Shown piece after piece: positions 17,012-26,378 of a DNA stretch of 64,000 nt (the stretch's first letter is position 1; the number at the start of each line of letters is the position of its first letter). Source of the DNA: Collibacillus ludicampi (GTDB lineage Bacteria > Bacillota > Bacilli > Tumebacillales > BOQE01); the NCBI RefSeq assembly GCF_023705585.1, contig NZ_BOQE01000001.1, positions 2,760,710-2,824,709 of the forward strand. The letters run 5' to 3'. The notes under the pieces are model-generated. The model was not told the DNA's origin and did no database searches. It saw only the letters and a program-made list of their open reading frames with translations. A program made the translations under genes and the position numbers.

Positions 17012-17279
17012 ATGAAGAAAGTGATCGGTGATGATAGAGAGAGTAAGCACATTGCGACCTTACAGGGAGGAGATGCCGTGGATTGAGAGCATCTCTATGT
17101 GTCCGTGTTGCTGAAGTTCACTCTGGAGCTACCTGTCTGAACGATCCAGTAGGACAGGTCGGGAGACTGCTTCCGTTAACGCAATGAAGTGAGACGGATG
17201 GGTGTGTTTTCGAGTCCGTCTAATAAGGGTGGTACCACGAGACCTTTCGTCCCTTAGGGAGAAGGGTCTTTTTATTTTT
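17012..17279 (+). promoter_or_regulatory. Phenylalanine T-box leader of pheST
   Basis: Specifier TTC (17117-17119) in CTGAAGTTCACTC, the T-box sequence AAGGGTGGTACCACGAG near 17225, and a terminator GACCTTTCGTCCC...GGGAGAAGGGTC with TTTTTATTTTT (17241-17279). Uncharged tRNA-Phe should promote readthrough. Confidence 0.93.
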
Positions 17280-17331
17280 CATATGGCATATAAGAACCCA
17301 TTTTAATTTTATAGAAAGGCAGTTGAAGCAG

Positions 17332-18369
17332 ATGAAAGAAAAATTGGAGGAACTTCGACAAAGGGCTCTATCTGAATTGGCCACCAGAGAAGGTAAAGAG
17401 GCACTGAATGAATGGAGAGTGCAATTTTTAGGAAAGAAAGGAGAATTGACCGCCATCCTGCGCGGGATGGGACAATTATCTCCTGAAGAAAGACCGGTGA
17501 TCGGTCAATTCGTCAACGAAGTCCGTTCGCAATTAGAAGAAGCGTTCGCAGAAAAAGAAAATCTCGTTAAGAAAGAAGAGCGTGAACGCAAATTGCGTGA
17601 ACAAGCGGTCGATGTCACTCTGCCGGGACGGAAGTTGCCTTTTGGCCACGAACATCCGCTGATGCGCACGATTCGTGAAATGGAAGATATTTTTATCGGA
17701 CTCGGGTTTGAAATTGCAGAGGGACCGGTTGTCGAGCTCGATTATTATAATTTTGAAGCGTTGAATCTCCCCAAAAATCACCCGGCACGTGATATGCAAG
17801 ATACGTTTTATGTCACGGATGAAATTTTATTGCGTACACATACCTCTCCTGTGCAAGTGCGTACGATGGAGAAGAAAAAAGGGGATGTACCTCTGCGGAT
17901 CGTTTGCCCAGGAAGGGTATTTCGCCGCGACGATGATGATGCCACACATTCGCATGAGTTTACTCAATTGGAAGGGCTCGTGGTTGACCGGAATATTCGT
18001 ATGAGCGATCTGAAAGGCATTTTGCTTGCGTTTGCTAAACAGATGTTCGGCCAAGACCGCGAGATTCGCTTGCGTCCAAGCTATTTCCCTTTTACAGAGC
18101 CGTCGGCAGAGGTGGATCTTTCATGCGGATCCTGTGGGGGCAGTGGATGCCGTGTATGTAAACACACAGGCTGGATTGAGATCCTAGGAGCTGGCATGGT
18201 TCACCCGCGGGTTCTTGAAATGGCGGGTTATGACCCTGAAATATATAGAGGATTTGCTTTTGGAATGGGGATCGAAAGAATTGCCATGATGAAATATGGT
18301 GTGGACGATATTCGTCAATTTTATGTAAACGATGTGCGTTTCATTCATCAATTCAAGACTTGGTCGTAA
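17332..18369 (+). CDS. pheS: Phenylalanyl-tRNA synthetase alpha subunit
   Basis: A 345-residue catalytic subunit of the alpha2-beta2 PheRS. An N-terminal coiled coil (residues 1-85) is followed by the class II core: [45 protein letters not shown] (motif 2) and [11 protein letters not shown] (motif 3). [13 protein letters not shown] cysteine cluster lies near residue 264. The start is uncertain: ATG at 17332 matches the Bacillus N-terminus, while TTG at 17323 is closer to the AAAGG ribosome binding site. It runs into pheT 15 bp later. Confidence 0.96.
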   Translation: MKEKLEELRQRALSELATREGKEALNEWRVQFLGKKGELTAILRGMGQLSPEERPVIGQFVNEVRSQLEEAFAEKENLVKKEERERKLREQAVDVTLPGRKLPFGHEHPLMRTIREMEDIFIGLGFEIAEGPVVELDYYNFEALNLPKNHPARDMQDTFYVTDEILLRTHTSPVQVRTMEKKKGDVPLRIVCPGRVFRRDDDDATHSHEFTQLEGLVVDRNIRMSDLKGILLAFAKQMFGQDREIRLRPSYFPFTEPSAEVDLSCGSCGGSGCRVCKHTGWIEILGAGMVHPRVLEMAGYDPEIYRGFAFGMGIERIAMMKYGVDDIRQFYVNDVRFIHQFKTWS

Positions 18370-18384
18370 AAGGGGGAAATGCTC

Positions 18385-20829
18385 ATGCGTATATCTTATC
18401 AATGGTTGCAAGAGTATATCGATCTCGGTTCAGACATGACACCGGAACGTTTAGCTGAATTGTTGACCGCACACGGTATTCCCGTAGAAGTCATAGAACC
18501 GATGAACAAAGGGATTTCCGGAGTTGTCGTGGGCCATGTGTTAGAAGTGCACCCACATCCGAATGCCGACCGATTGCGCGTATGCATCGTGGACATTGGT
18601 GAAGCGGAGAAACTGCAGATCGTTTGCGGCGCCGCGAATGTTGCTTCGGGGCAAAAAGTTCCCTGTGCCACAATCGGTGCACATGTGTTCGATCGCCATA
18701 CCGGTGAGTCGATGAAGATTAAACGTTCCAAACTGCGCGGTGTCGAGTCTCAAGGGATGTTATGTTCGGCTGATGAAATCGGTCTCGATACGAAACTCCT
18801 GCCGAAGGCGCAGACGGAAGGGCTTTATCTGTTGCCTGAAGATTCTCCTGTCGGTGAAGACATAACAACGCTTTTAGGGTTATCCGATGTATCGCTGGAA
18901 CTGGAGTTAACCCCCAACCGTGCGGATTGCCTGTCATTCCGCGGTGTAGCCTATGAAGTGGCAGCGATTTTAGGAAAGAAATTAAAATTTAACGAAGAGG
19001 ATGATACGATTTCTTTCACAGACGAGAAGAGTCCTGTGACGGTGCGTATCGAATCGGATCAATGCACGCATTATGCGGCTCAGGTGGTACGGGGAGTGAA
19101 AATTGGACCTTCCCCGCTCTGGTTGCAGATGAGATTGTTGGCAGTCGGTGTACGGCCGATCAACAACGTTGTGGATGTGACCAACTACGTGATGTTCGAA
19201 TACGGGCAACCGCTTCACGCATTCGATCTCTCGCAAGTGTCTGAGCAAACGATTATCGTACGTCAAGCGCGAGAAGGAGAAACATTGATCACGCTCGACG
19301 GACAGGAAAGACATCTTGATCCATCCATGTTGGTGATCGCCGATACAAAGAGGGCGATCGGGCTGGCGGGCGTCATGGGCGGCGAAAACTCAGAGGTCCG
19401 CGAGAACACCGTAGATATCGTTCTCGAATCTGCGTATTTTGATCCCGCTTCAACACGAAATACGGGAAAACGCCTGGGGCTTCGCTCAGAAGCACAAATG
19501 CGATTCGAAAAGGGAGTGGATCGTGCCGTTATTCGTCCCGCACTCATTCGTGCCGCACAAATGATCGCCGAACTGTGTGGAGGCGAACGGGTCGGTTCAC
19601 CCGTTGAGGTGATTCAAGAAGAAGTGCATCCGCTGACAGTAACTTTGCGGCTTTCCCGTATCAACGACATGCTTGGAACCTCTTTAGATGAGCAAAAAGT
19701 AGAAAGTGTGTTAGAGCGTCTCCATTTTACTTACAATCAATTGGATAACGCTCGTTGGGAAGTGAACGTACCGACTCGCAGAGGGGATATCTCCCGGGAA
19801 ATCGATCTAATCGAAGAAGTGGCTCGCCTTTACGGATATGACAAGATTCCGACAACGATGCCTGAAGGGGTCATCACACAAGGACTTTTGACAGAAGAAC
19901 AAAAATTGCGTAGAATGATTCGCAGTCTGCTGATCGGCGCAGGACTTACAGAAGTGTATACGTATACCTTAACAAATCCTTCATGGCTGGAAGCTTTGCG
20001 ATTGGATTCGGACTCATCTCTGCTCCGCCAGGTACCACTGATGATGCCGATGTCGGAGGAACGGAAAGTTTTACGAACGACAATGTTGCCTGCATTAGCT
20101 GAGGTTGCTTTGTACAACGTGAAAAGGAAAAATACGAACGTAGCCTTGTTTGAAATCGGGAAAATCTACGTACCGAAGAGTTTGCCGATTCGAGAACTTC
20201 CTGAAGAACGATACGTTGTTGCCGGATTTCTTTCAGGCGCTTACGGAATCGAAAGTGTGGGTGAAAAAACACGCTCGGTTGATTTCTTTACGGTCAAAGG
20301 GATCGTTGAACACCTGCTTCAAGGCATCGGTGTCGAAAATCCACGCTATGAACAAGTTCATCGTCCAGGGATGCATCCCGGTAGAACCGCTGTGATCAAA
20401 GTGAATGATTATGAAGTAGGTATGATCGGTGGACTTCATCCCGATGTGGAAGAGGCTTGGGATCTGCCTGAATCATACTACTTCGAATTGGATTTTCTTT
20501 CCCTTGTTCAGTCTCGTGACCCACAAGTAACGGTTAAACCGTTGCCCAAGTTCCCGGCGGTCGAACGGGACGTAGCGATTCTCGTCAAAGATGAGGTTCC
20601 GGCAGGTGCGTTAGTTGACACGATCTGGCGGGAAGGTTCAGGACTGATCGAAGAAGTCAAATTATTTGATGTGTATCGTGGCGAGCAGGTGCCGGCAGGA
20701 ATGAAGTCGATTGCTTATTCAATCGTTTATCGTTCCGACGAGCGGACGCTTACCGATGAAGAAGTCAATGAACGCCATGAGGCTGTCATTGCGGCATTAG
20801 AGAAGGAGCACGGGGCAGAGTTGAGGTAA
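18385..20829 (+). CDS. pheT: Phenylalanyl-tRNA synthetase beta subunit
   Basis: An 814-residue protein with the full bacterial PheT domain set: EMAP-like tRNA-binding domain (about 40-150, with HPNADRLRVCIVD), B3/4 editing domain (about 210-400, with NVVDVTNYVM and AFDLSQV), B5 domain (about 405-475), inactive synthetase-like core, and a C-terminal FDX-ACB anticodon domain (about 720-814, with PKFPAVERDVAILV). The ATG at 18385 is preceded by AGGGGG at 8 bases. The ATG at 18379 is too close to it. Confidence 0.96.
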   Translation: MRISYQWLQEYIDLGSDMTPERLAELLTAHGIPVEVIEPMNKGISGVVVGHVLEVHPHPNADRLRVCIVDIGEAEKLQIVCGAANVASGQKVPCATIGAHVFDRHTGESMKIKRSKLRGVESQGMLCSADEIGLDTKLLPKAQTEGLYLLPEDSPVGEDITTLLGLSDVSLELELTPNRADCLSFRGVAYEVAAILGKKLKFNEEDDTISFTDEKSPVTVRIESDQCTHYAAQVVRGVKIGPSPLWLQMRLLAVGVRPINNVVDVTNYVMFEYGQPLHAFDLSQVSEQTIIVRQAREGETLITLDGQERHLDPSMLVIADTKRAIGLAGVMGGENSEVRENTVDIVLESAYFDPASTRNTGKRLGLRSEAQMRFEKGVDRAVIRPALIRAAQMIAELCGGERVGSPVEVIQEEVHPLTVTLRLSRINDMLGTSLDEQKVESVLERLHFTYNQLDNARWEVNVPTRRGDISREIDLIEEVARLYGYDKIPTTMPEGVITQGLLTEEQKLRRMIRSLLIGAGLTEVYTYTLTNPSWLEALRLDSDSSLLRQVPLMMPMSEERKVLRTTMLPALAEVALYNVKRKNTNVALFEIGKIYVPKSLPIRELPEERYVVAGFLSGAYGIESVGEKTRSVDFFTVKGIVEHLLQGIGVENPRYEQVHRPGMHPGRTAVIKVNDYEVGMIGGLHPDVEEAWDLPESYYFELDFLSLVQSRDPQVTVKPLPKFPAVERDVAILVKDEVPAGALVDTIWREGSGLIEEVKLFDVYRGEQVPAGMKSIAYSIVYRSDERTLTDEEVNERHEAVIAALEKEHGAELR

Positions 20830-20923
20830 TCCCGTGTCTATTCTGCCGTTCTTATAGAGATCATAGCAGGAGATCATTCCCTTATCCGCGAATAATGTGG
20901 GTATGAGGAAGGGGGCATGACCC

Positions 20924-21199
20924 TTGCGGAAAGAAGAAACGAATCGTATACGTGTTATCATTTATGGCCAGGAATATCAGATACGCGGAGAAGCTTCAGT
21001 TGATCACATTCGACAAGTAGCTGCACTTGTGGACAACAAGATGCGAGACATCGCAAGCATCAATCCGCGGCTGGATCTGCATAGGCTTGCCGTATTGGCA
21101 GCAGTCAATATCGCCGATGAATTTTTTCGCCTTCGTCAAGAATACGAAGATTTGCTGCGTGCACTCGAAGCGGAAGCCAAACTGCAAGGAGATAAATAA
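20924..21199 (+). CDS. zapA: Cell division protein ZapA
   Basis: A 91-residue ZapA: an N-terminal beta-hairpin (RIRVIIYGQEYQIRG) followed by a helix with VDNKMRDIASINPRLDLHRLAVLAAVN and a C-terminal coiled coil. ZapA bundles FtsZ filaments at the division ring. The start is TTG at 20924 after GAGGAAGGGGG. Its place after pheT is the usual Bacillales order. Here the commonly following cvpA-like gene and polX are absent, and a convergent membrane protein gene and mutS2 follow instead. Confidence 0.9.
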   Translation: MRKEETNRIRVIIYGQEYQIRGEASVDHIRQVAALVDNKMRDIASINPRLDLHRLAVLAAVNIADEFFRLRQEYEDLLRALEAEAKLQGDK

Positions 21200-21235
21200 G
21201 GAAAACAATCGAATTACCCCGGTAAAGATGGAATA

Positions 21236-21265
21236 AAAGCTCAGGCTTATACCTGAGCTTTTCCA
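21236..21265 (+). terminator. Terminator after zapA
   Basis: AAAAGCTCAGG, loop CTTATA, then CCTGAGCTTTT. The symmetrical A- and T-runs suggest that it also serves the convergent gene at 21305. Confidence 0.88.
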
Positions 21266-21304
21266 AATCTATCTGGTGGAACCAAGGGTAAATCATGTTA
21301 TATA

Positions 21305-21664
21305 TTAGTCGCGGGTCCGATTGTCACCGGTACCCCGAATTTCTGTGGGTACAAAGAGATCGATAATACCGATGATCAGGGATGCCAGCAAGGCTCCAAA
21401 TATCGTTACTCTCATGCCGGGGACGAAGAGTTGTGTAAGATAAATGACGACAGCCCCAGAGATGAATCCGATAATGCCGCGGCCGTAAGGGGAAATTCTG
21501 CGGCCAAAAATCATTTCGACAACCCATCCGATCACAGCGATGATAATTGCGGCGAGGAGGGCGGACGCAAAGCTCAAGCGGCTAAATCCGGGTACGATGA
21601 GACCGACGAACATCAAGACAAGTGCAGAAACAATGAAGCGGACAATCGCGCCGAGAATATTCAC
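21305..21664 (-). CDS. Phage-holin-4/YvlD-like small membrane protein
   Basis: A 119-residue protein with four hydrophobic segments: FIVSALVLMFVGLIVPGF, SALLAAIIIAVIGWVVEMIFG, IIGFISGAVVIYLTQLFVPGM and FGALLASLIIGIIDLFVP. This is the layout of the holin-4/YvlD (COG1950) family, with the paired VPGF/VPGM motifs. These proteins are chromosomal, and a lytic role is not implied. The start is GTG at 21664 behind AAGGAGG. It lies opposite to its neighbours, between zapA and mutS2, and no phage genes accompany it. Confidence 0.78.
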   Translation of the reverse strand: MNILGAIVRFIVSALVLMFVGLIVPGFSRLSFASALLAAIIIAVIGWVVEMIFGRRISPYGRGIIGFISGAVVIYLTQLFVPGMRVTIFGALLASLIIGIIDLFVPTEIRGTGDNRTRD

Positions 21665-21820
21665 GTTGACAAACCTCCTTAGAAAAAGGTGTAATGTTTT
21701 TCGTTCATAGTATACCCAGAAGAACAGTGAGTATGGTGTGCAGTATCAGGGTTTAAAGGGATAATCTGTATATATTGCTGTGATTTTCGTTGTAAATATT
21801 GAAAGCAGGAGGATATCTGC

Positions 21821-24178
21821 ATGAACGAACGAGTCCTGCGGATACTCGAATTTGATAAAATCAAGCATCGGTTAATGCAACATGCAAGTACAACAATGGG
21901 TAGAGAGAAGGCGGAAGCTTTGAAACCGTCTTCTCATTTTGAAGAAGTACAGACCTGGCAACAAGCGACCGAAGAAGGGAGAACGGTATACCGTTTAAAA
22001 GGATTGATCCCACTCGGAGGTATCCGTGATATTCGCGAAGCGGTCAAGCGAGCATCGATCGGGGCATCATTGAATGCCAAGGAGCTTCTCGATATTGCAG
22101 ACACTGTGATGGCAGGTCGTCGTTTGAAAAAGTTCCTTTTCACAATCGATGAAGAGTATGATCAGGGTGTTCCCATCCTGACCGGATATGCGGCGATGAT
22201 TTCCGACCTAAAAGAGCTTGAAGACGAGATACGTGAATGTATCGATCAGAATGGCGAAATTGTCGATCACGCCAGCCCCGATCTGCGGCGCATTCGTTCG
22301 GAACTGCGAGATGCACATGCGCGAGTGAAAGAAAAGTTGGAAAGTATGATTCGTTCTTCCTTCTATCAAAAGATGCTGCAGGAACCGATTATCACGATAC
22401 GCAATGACCGTTATTGCATTCCTGTGAAAGCCGAATACCGCGGCACTTTTGGCGGTATCGTGCACGATCAGTCAGCATCGGGTGCGACTCTTTTTATAGA
22501 ACCGGAAGAGGTTGTGGCGATCAATAATCGCGTCCAGGAATTGGAAATCAAGGAACAGCGTGAAATTGAGCGGATCCTCGCAAAGCTTTCGGCAAGTGTT
22601 GGGAAATACACGGAAGAACTGCAAGCAGGGTTAGAAGCGCTTGCGGAGATCGATTTTATCCATGCGAAAGCAGTACTCGCGAATGAAATGCGAGCAGCGA
22701 AACCGATTTTAAATGCTCAAGGAAAAATCCGCTTGAAACATGCAAGACACCCTTTGCTTGATCCCGAAACGGCAGTGCCGATTGATGTGCGCCTTGGAGA
22801 CGATTTTAGTTTGCTCGTAATCACAGGTCCAAATACAGGGGGTAAAACGGTTACATTAAAAACGGTGGGTTTGCTCACGTTGATGGCTATGTCTGGATTA
22901 CAAATTCCTGCTCTCGACGGTAGTGAACTCTCTGTGTTTGACAAAGTGTTCGCTGACATTGGGGACGAACAAAGTATCGAGCAAAATTTGTCAACCTTCT
23001 CTTCGCACATGACCAATATTATTGATATTCTTGAACAGGTGGATTTTCGATCACTCGTTTTGTTTGACGAATTGGGGGCGGGAACCGATCCGACGGAAGG
23101 AGCCGCTCTTGCCATGGCCATCTTGGATTTTCTTGTATCGCGCGGTGCGAAAACGATCGCTACCACACACTACAGCGAGTTGAAAGCGTATGCATATAAT
23201 AATGAAGAAGCGATCAATGCTTCCATGGAATTTGACGTGGAAAGCCTTCGTCCCACATACCGTCTGTTGATCGGTGTCCCCGGCCGTTCGAACGCGTTTG
23301 CTATTTCCGAACGCTTGGGCTTGCGTCAAGACGTGATTGAACGGGCGAAAACAAAACTGAATGCGGAAGATGTGCAAGTCGATGATCTGATTCGTCAATT
23401 GGAAAAAAATCAACTCATCGCAGAAAAAGAACGGCGAGAAGCGGAACGGTTGCGCAGAGAGCTCGAGGAAGAGCGAGCGAAATTCGAAGCAGAACGCGAA
23501 AAGTTTCTACAACAACGTGAACGCATCATCGAGCTTGCTGAAGAAAAAGCGCGTACAGTCATAAGCAAAGCGGAGAGGGAAGCGGCGGAAATCCTTGAGG
23601 AATTGCGTCGGATGCGGCGTGAAGCGGAGCTGAGTTATAAAGAGCATGAACTCATTGAACTCAAAAAGAAATTGGAAAATGCCGCACCGACGAGACGTGA
23701 ACGAAGACGATTACGCAAAGCGTCTGCCGCGAAAGAAATTCATCCGGGAGATACGGTCGTCGTTCTCACTTTCAATCAAAAAGGTACAGTTCTCGAAGTG
23801 AATGAGCGGGATGTTCTCGTGCAGATCGGTGCGATGAAAACAAAAGTAAAAAAGGATGACTTGCAACCGACCGATCAGCCGAAACAAGAAACACGGCCTG
23901 TCGTAACGAGAAGCCACCAGACTGCACCAACGCGTGTGCAAATGGATTTGGACCTCCGTGGTGAAACTGTAGAAGAAGCGATTCTGGAAATTGACAAATT
24001 TCTCGATAACGCCGTTTTGCACGGCTTCTCTGAGGTTTCCATCATCCATGGTAAAGGTACTGGCGCATTGCGTGCTGGTGTGCAACAGTTTTTACGGAAA
24101 CATCCGCAAGTGAAATCGTTCCGACCGGGCGTACATGGAGAAGGCGGCACAGGGGTTACTATCGTAACGCTTAAATAA
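21821..24178 (+). CDS. mutS2: Endonuclease MutS2
   Basis: A 785-residue MutS2, with the MutS core helices (about 1-280), ABC-type ATPase with Walker A GPNTGGKT near 334, ABC signature region STFSSHM, Walker B LVLFDELGAGTDPTEG and H-loop TTHYSELKAYA. A long coiled coil spans about 515-625. A KOW-like segment and the C-terminal Smr nuclease domain follow (about 710-785, LDLRGETVEEA and HGKGTGALR). MutS2 suppresses recombination and splits collided ribosomes. GCAGGAGGATATCTGC before the ATG is a good ribosome binding site. Confidence 0.96.
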   Translation: MNERVLRILEFDKIKHRLMQHASTTMGREKAEALKPSSHFEEVQTWQQATEEGRTVYRLKGLIPLGGIRDIREAVKRASIGASLNAKELLDIADTVMAGRRLKKFLFTIDEEYDQGVPILTGYAAMISDLKELEDEIRECIDQNGEIVDHASPDLRRIRSELRDAHARVKEKLESMIRSSFYQKMLQEPIITIRNDRYCIPVKAEYRGTFGGIVHDQSASGATLFIEPEEVVAINNRVQELEIKEQREIERILAKLSASVGKYTEELQAGLEALAEIDFIHAKAVLANEMRAAKPILNAQGKIRLKHARHPLLDPETAVPIDVRLGDDFSLLVITGPNTGGKTVTLKTVGLLTLMAMSGLQIPALDGSELSVFDKVFADIGDEQSIEQNLSTFSSHMTNIIDILEQVDFRSLVLFDELGAGTDPTEGAALAMAILDFLVSRGAKTIATTHYSELKAYAYNNEEAINASMEFDVESLRPTYRLLIGVPGRSNAFAISERLGLRQDVIERAKTKLNAEDVQVDDLIRQLEKNQLIAEKERREAERLRRELEEERAKFEAEREKFLQQRERIIELAEEKARTVISKAEREAAEILEELRRMRREAELSYKEHELIELKKKLENAAPTRRERRRLRKASAAKEIHPGDTVVVLTFNQKGTVLEVNERDVLVQIGAMKTKVKKDDLQPTDQPKQETRPVVTRSHQTAPTRVQMDLDLRGETVEEAILEIDKFLDNAVLHGFSEVSIIHGKGTGALRAGVQQFLRKHPQVKSFRPGVHGEGGTGVTIVTLK

Positions 24179-24188
24179 GGAAATCACC

Positions 24189-25091
24189 ATGGAAAGTTGG
24201 AGTGGATTTATGGCTTTCACACATCTGCATGAATTAATCAAGTTGGCTGAAGACAGAAAGACTTCCATTGGAAGGTTAATGCTGGAAGTGGAAAAGGAAC
24301 AGACAGGCCGTTCTGAAAGTGAGATTCTCGCACAGATGGAACAGCAGTTTGAAGTGATGGAAGAGGCCGTGCGAAAGGGAATTAAGGAGCCGATCAAGTC
24401 TCGCAGCGGTATCACCGGCGGAGATGCGTATCGAGTTTACGAGTATGTCAATCAAGGGAGCACATTTATCGATCCACAGACGCTTCGCGCAATGGCTTAT
24501 GCACTTTCCGTTTCGGAAGTGAATGCCGGGATGGGACGTATCGTCGCAACTCCGACAGCCGGTTCCGCTGGGATCTTGCCGGGGGTATTGGTGTATGCGT
24601 TGGATACCGGACGTTTCTCTCGCGATGCGATCATTTTGTCGATGATGACAGCTGCCGCTCTCGGATTGGTCATCGCAAATTCTGCTTCGATTTCAGGAGC
24701 CTCAGGAGGGTGTCAGGCAGAAGTGGGTTCCGCAACAGCGATGGCGGCAGGAGCTTTGGTGGAAATCGGTGGAGGTACACCCGAACAGGTAGGACACGCT
24801 GTTGGTTTAGCATTAAAAAATTCGTTAGGACTCGTTTGTGATCCCGTAGGTGGTCTAGTAGAAGTGCCTTGTATCATTCGCAACGGTTTGCACGCGATCA
24901 CCGCTCTAGCAGCCGCAGATATGGCTCTGGCAGGAGTGAAGAGCATAATCCCGCCGGATGAAGTCATCCAGGCCATGTACGAAATCGGGAAAGAAATGCC
25001 GGAGTCCCTGCGCGAAACGGGAATTGGCGGATTGGCGGGAACGCCGACAGGAAAAGCACTTAGAGAGCAAATCTTCGGGAAACAACAGTAG
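24189..25091 (+). CDS. sdaAA: L-serine dehydratase, iron-sulfur-dependent, alpha subunit
   Basis: A 300-residue alpha subunit that deaminates L-serine to pyruvate and ammonia with the beta subunit encoded next. Visible features: SRSGITGGDA near 71, TPTAGSAGILPG near 120, and the iron-sulfur ligands Cys in SGASGGCQAEVGSA, LGLVCDPVGG and VEVPCIIRNG. The ATG at 24189 lies behind AAGGAA. An internal ATG at 24210 is possible. It starts 11 bp after mutS2 and is likely read with it. The alpha-beta order is the reverse of that in B. subtilis. Confidence 0.95.
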   Translation: MESWSGFMAFTHLHELIKLAEDRKTSIGRLMLEVEKEQTGRSESEILAQMEQQFEVMEEAVRKGIKEPIKSRSGITGGDAYRVYEYVNQGSTFIDPQTLRAMAYALSVSEVNAGMGRIVATPTAGSAGILPGVLVYALDTGRFSRDAIILSMMTAAALGLVIANSASISGASGGCQAEVGSATAMAAGALVEIGGGTPEQVGHAVGLALKNSLGLVCDPVGGLVEVPCIIRNGLHAITALAAADMALAGVKSIIPPDEVIQAMYEIGKEMPESLRETGIGGLAGTPTGKALREQIFGKQQ

Positions 25092-25177
25092 ATGTTTGTC
25101 CCGTTCTTTGTGAGGCGGAAGATAAGGCAAGAAGAGTTTTGGAAAAGTTCTCGAGGGAGACACGAGGTGAAAATTGC

Positions 25178-25846
25178 TTGAAATACACGAGCGCATTTGA
25201 GATTATCGGACCGGTCATGGTAGGGCCATCCAGCTCACATACCGCAGGAGCTGTTCGCATTGGAAACATCGCCCGGCAGATTCTAGCCGAACAGCCTACA
25301 CAAGTCGTGTTTCAACTCATGGGTTCCTTCGCGGAAACATATAAGGGCCACGGAACTGATTTGGCTTTATTGGCCGGGATTTTAGGAATGACGACTGCCA
25401 GTGATGACGTGCCGCGAGCGGATCAATTGGCTTCCGAGCAGGGAGTTGATTATGTTTTTACAAAAGGAAGTCTGGGCGTGTTTCATCCCAACACGGTTTT
25501 AATCCAGGCGAAAGGGCCGACTCGCAGCGTGAAGTTGATCGCAAGCTCCTTGGGGGGGGGTAAAGTCGAAGTGCAGGAACTCGATAATCTGCCCGTGAAA
25601 TTTACGGGAGACAAGCCGACGTTGATTCTTTACCATACCGATCAAAAAGGATTTTTGGCAAAAGTCTCACATATTCTCGATTCTAATGGTTATAACATCG
25701 CACGCTTGGCATTGGAAAGATGGAAAAAAGGCGGTCCGGCGATTACTGTCTGCGAAGTGGATGAAACATTACGCGATGAAATCTTAGAAACGATGAAGAA
25801 ATCGATCCCTTTGTTAAGAGATATTCGCGTGGTTCACACAAATTAG
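25178..25846 (+). CDS. sdaAB: L-serine dehydratase, iron-sulfur-dependent, beta subunit
   Basis: A 222-residue beta subunit: an N-terminal serine-binding domain (FEIIGPVMVGPSSSHTAGAVRIG near residue 7) and a C-terminal ACT domain (about 150-220, LILYHTDQKGFLAKVSHILD). The start is TTG at 25178, 10 bases after GAGGTG. The frame is open upstream to an ATG at 25139, but that would add 13 non-conserved residues and has no ribosome binding site. It completes the SdaA enzyme with the preceding gene, 86 bp away. Confidence 0.93.
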   Translation: MKYTSAFEIIGPVMVGPSSSHTAGAVRIGNIARQILAEQPTQVVFQLMGSFAETYKGHGTDLALLAGILGMTTASDDVPRADQLASEQGVDYVFTKGSLGVFHPNTVLIQAKGPTRSVKLIASSLGGGKVEVQELDNLPVKFTGDKPTLILYHTDQKGFLAKVSHILDSNGYNIARLALERWKKGGPAITVCEVDETLRDEILETMKKSIPLLRDIRVVHTN

Positions 25847-26337
25847 GGAAAAAGAGAAGGGCGGTGTATCGATTGACGGGACACCGCCTCATGTCATTTC
25901 TAGATGGCGAATTGTTTGAGAGGTGGGGCAGAGTTTTCCGTTTGTGGAAGGTGTTTTTCCTCTTCAAAAGGATGCATGTAATCAAACGTTTGTGTTTCAA
26001 TTTCTTTCATGACGATGTTTTGTCTGCGGTTTATTACCATCCATTTCATCTTCATTTACGGCTTCAAAGCATAAAATAAAGATTTCATCAAAATGAGCGA
26101 AAGACACGATCAACACCTTCCTTCTCAACAAGATAATTGCCTTTACATTCTGAAAGCTGTCAAGGAATTATCTAAGTTGCTTGCTTTTGCGGGTACACAA
26201 ATCATTCATACGCCAGAAACATTAAAATCATTCGATTATTATCCTATATCTAAATATTATAAATAGAACCCTCGATCTCCTTCTTGCTTTTTGATTAAAT
26301 TTTCATTCTTTTTATCCTTGCATGATACAATGAAAAG
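25847..26337. other. AT-rich intergenic stretch without a supported gene
   Basis: A stem GGCGGTGT (25860-25867) with ACACCGCC (about 25881-25888) follows sdaAB but has no T-run, so termination is doubtful. The remaining 450 bases are AT-rich and carry only short frames with neither ribosome binding sites nor recognisable products. I see nothing else. Confidence 0.6.
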
Positions 26338-26371
26338 AACAAAGAGTACCTGTTTGTCGGTACTCTTTGTT
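26338..26371 (-). terminator. Terminator of the class A PBP gene
   Basis: A perfect 13-bp stem, AACAAAGAGTACC with GGTACTCTTTGTT, 7 bp past the minus-strand stop codon, followed on that strand by CTTTTC. Confidence 0.85.
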
Positions 26372-26378
26372 CGGTGAT

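Noticed and set aside
21305-21664. Holin-like gene as a sign of a prophage
   Set aside because: No other phage genes are near, and the YvlD-like family is common in bacterial chromosomes.
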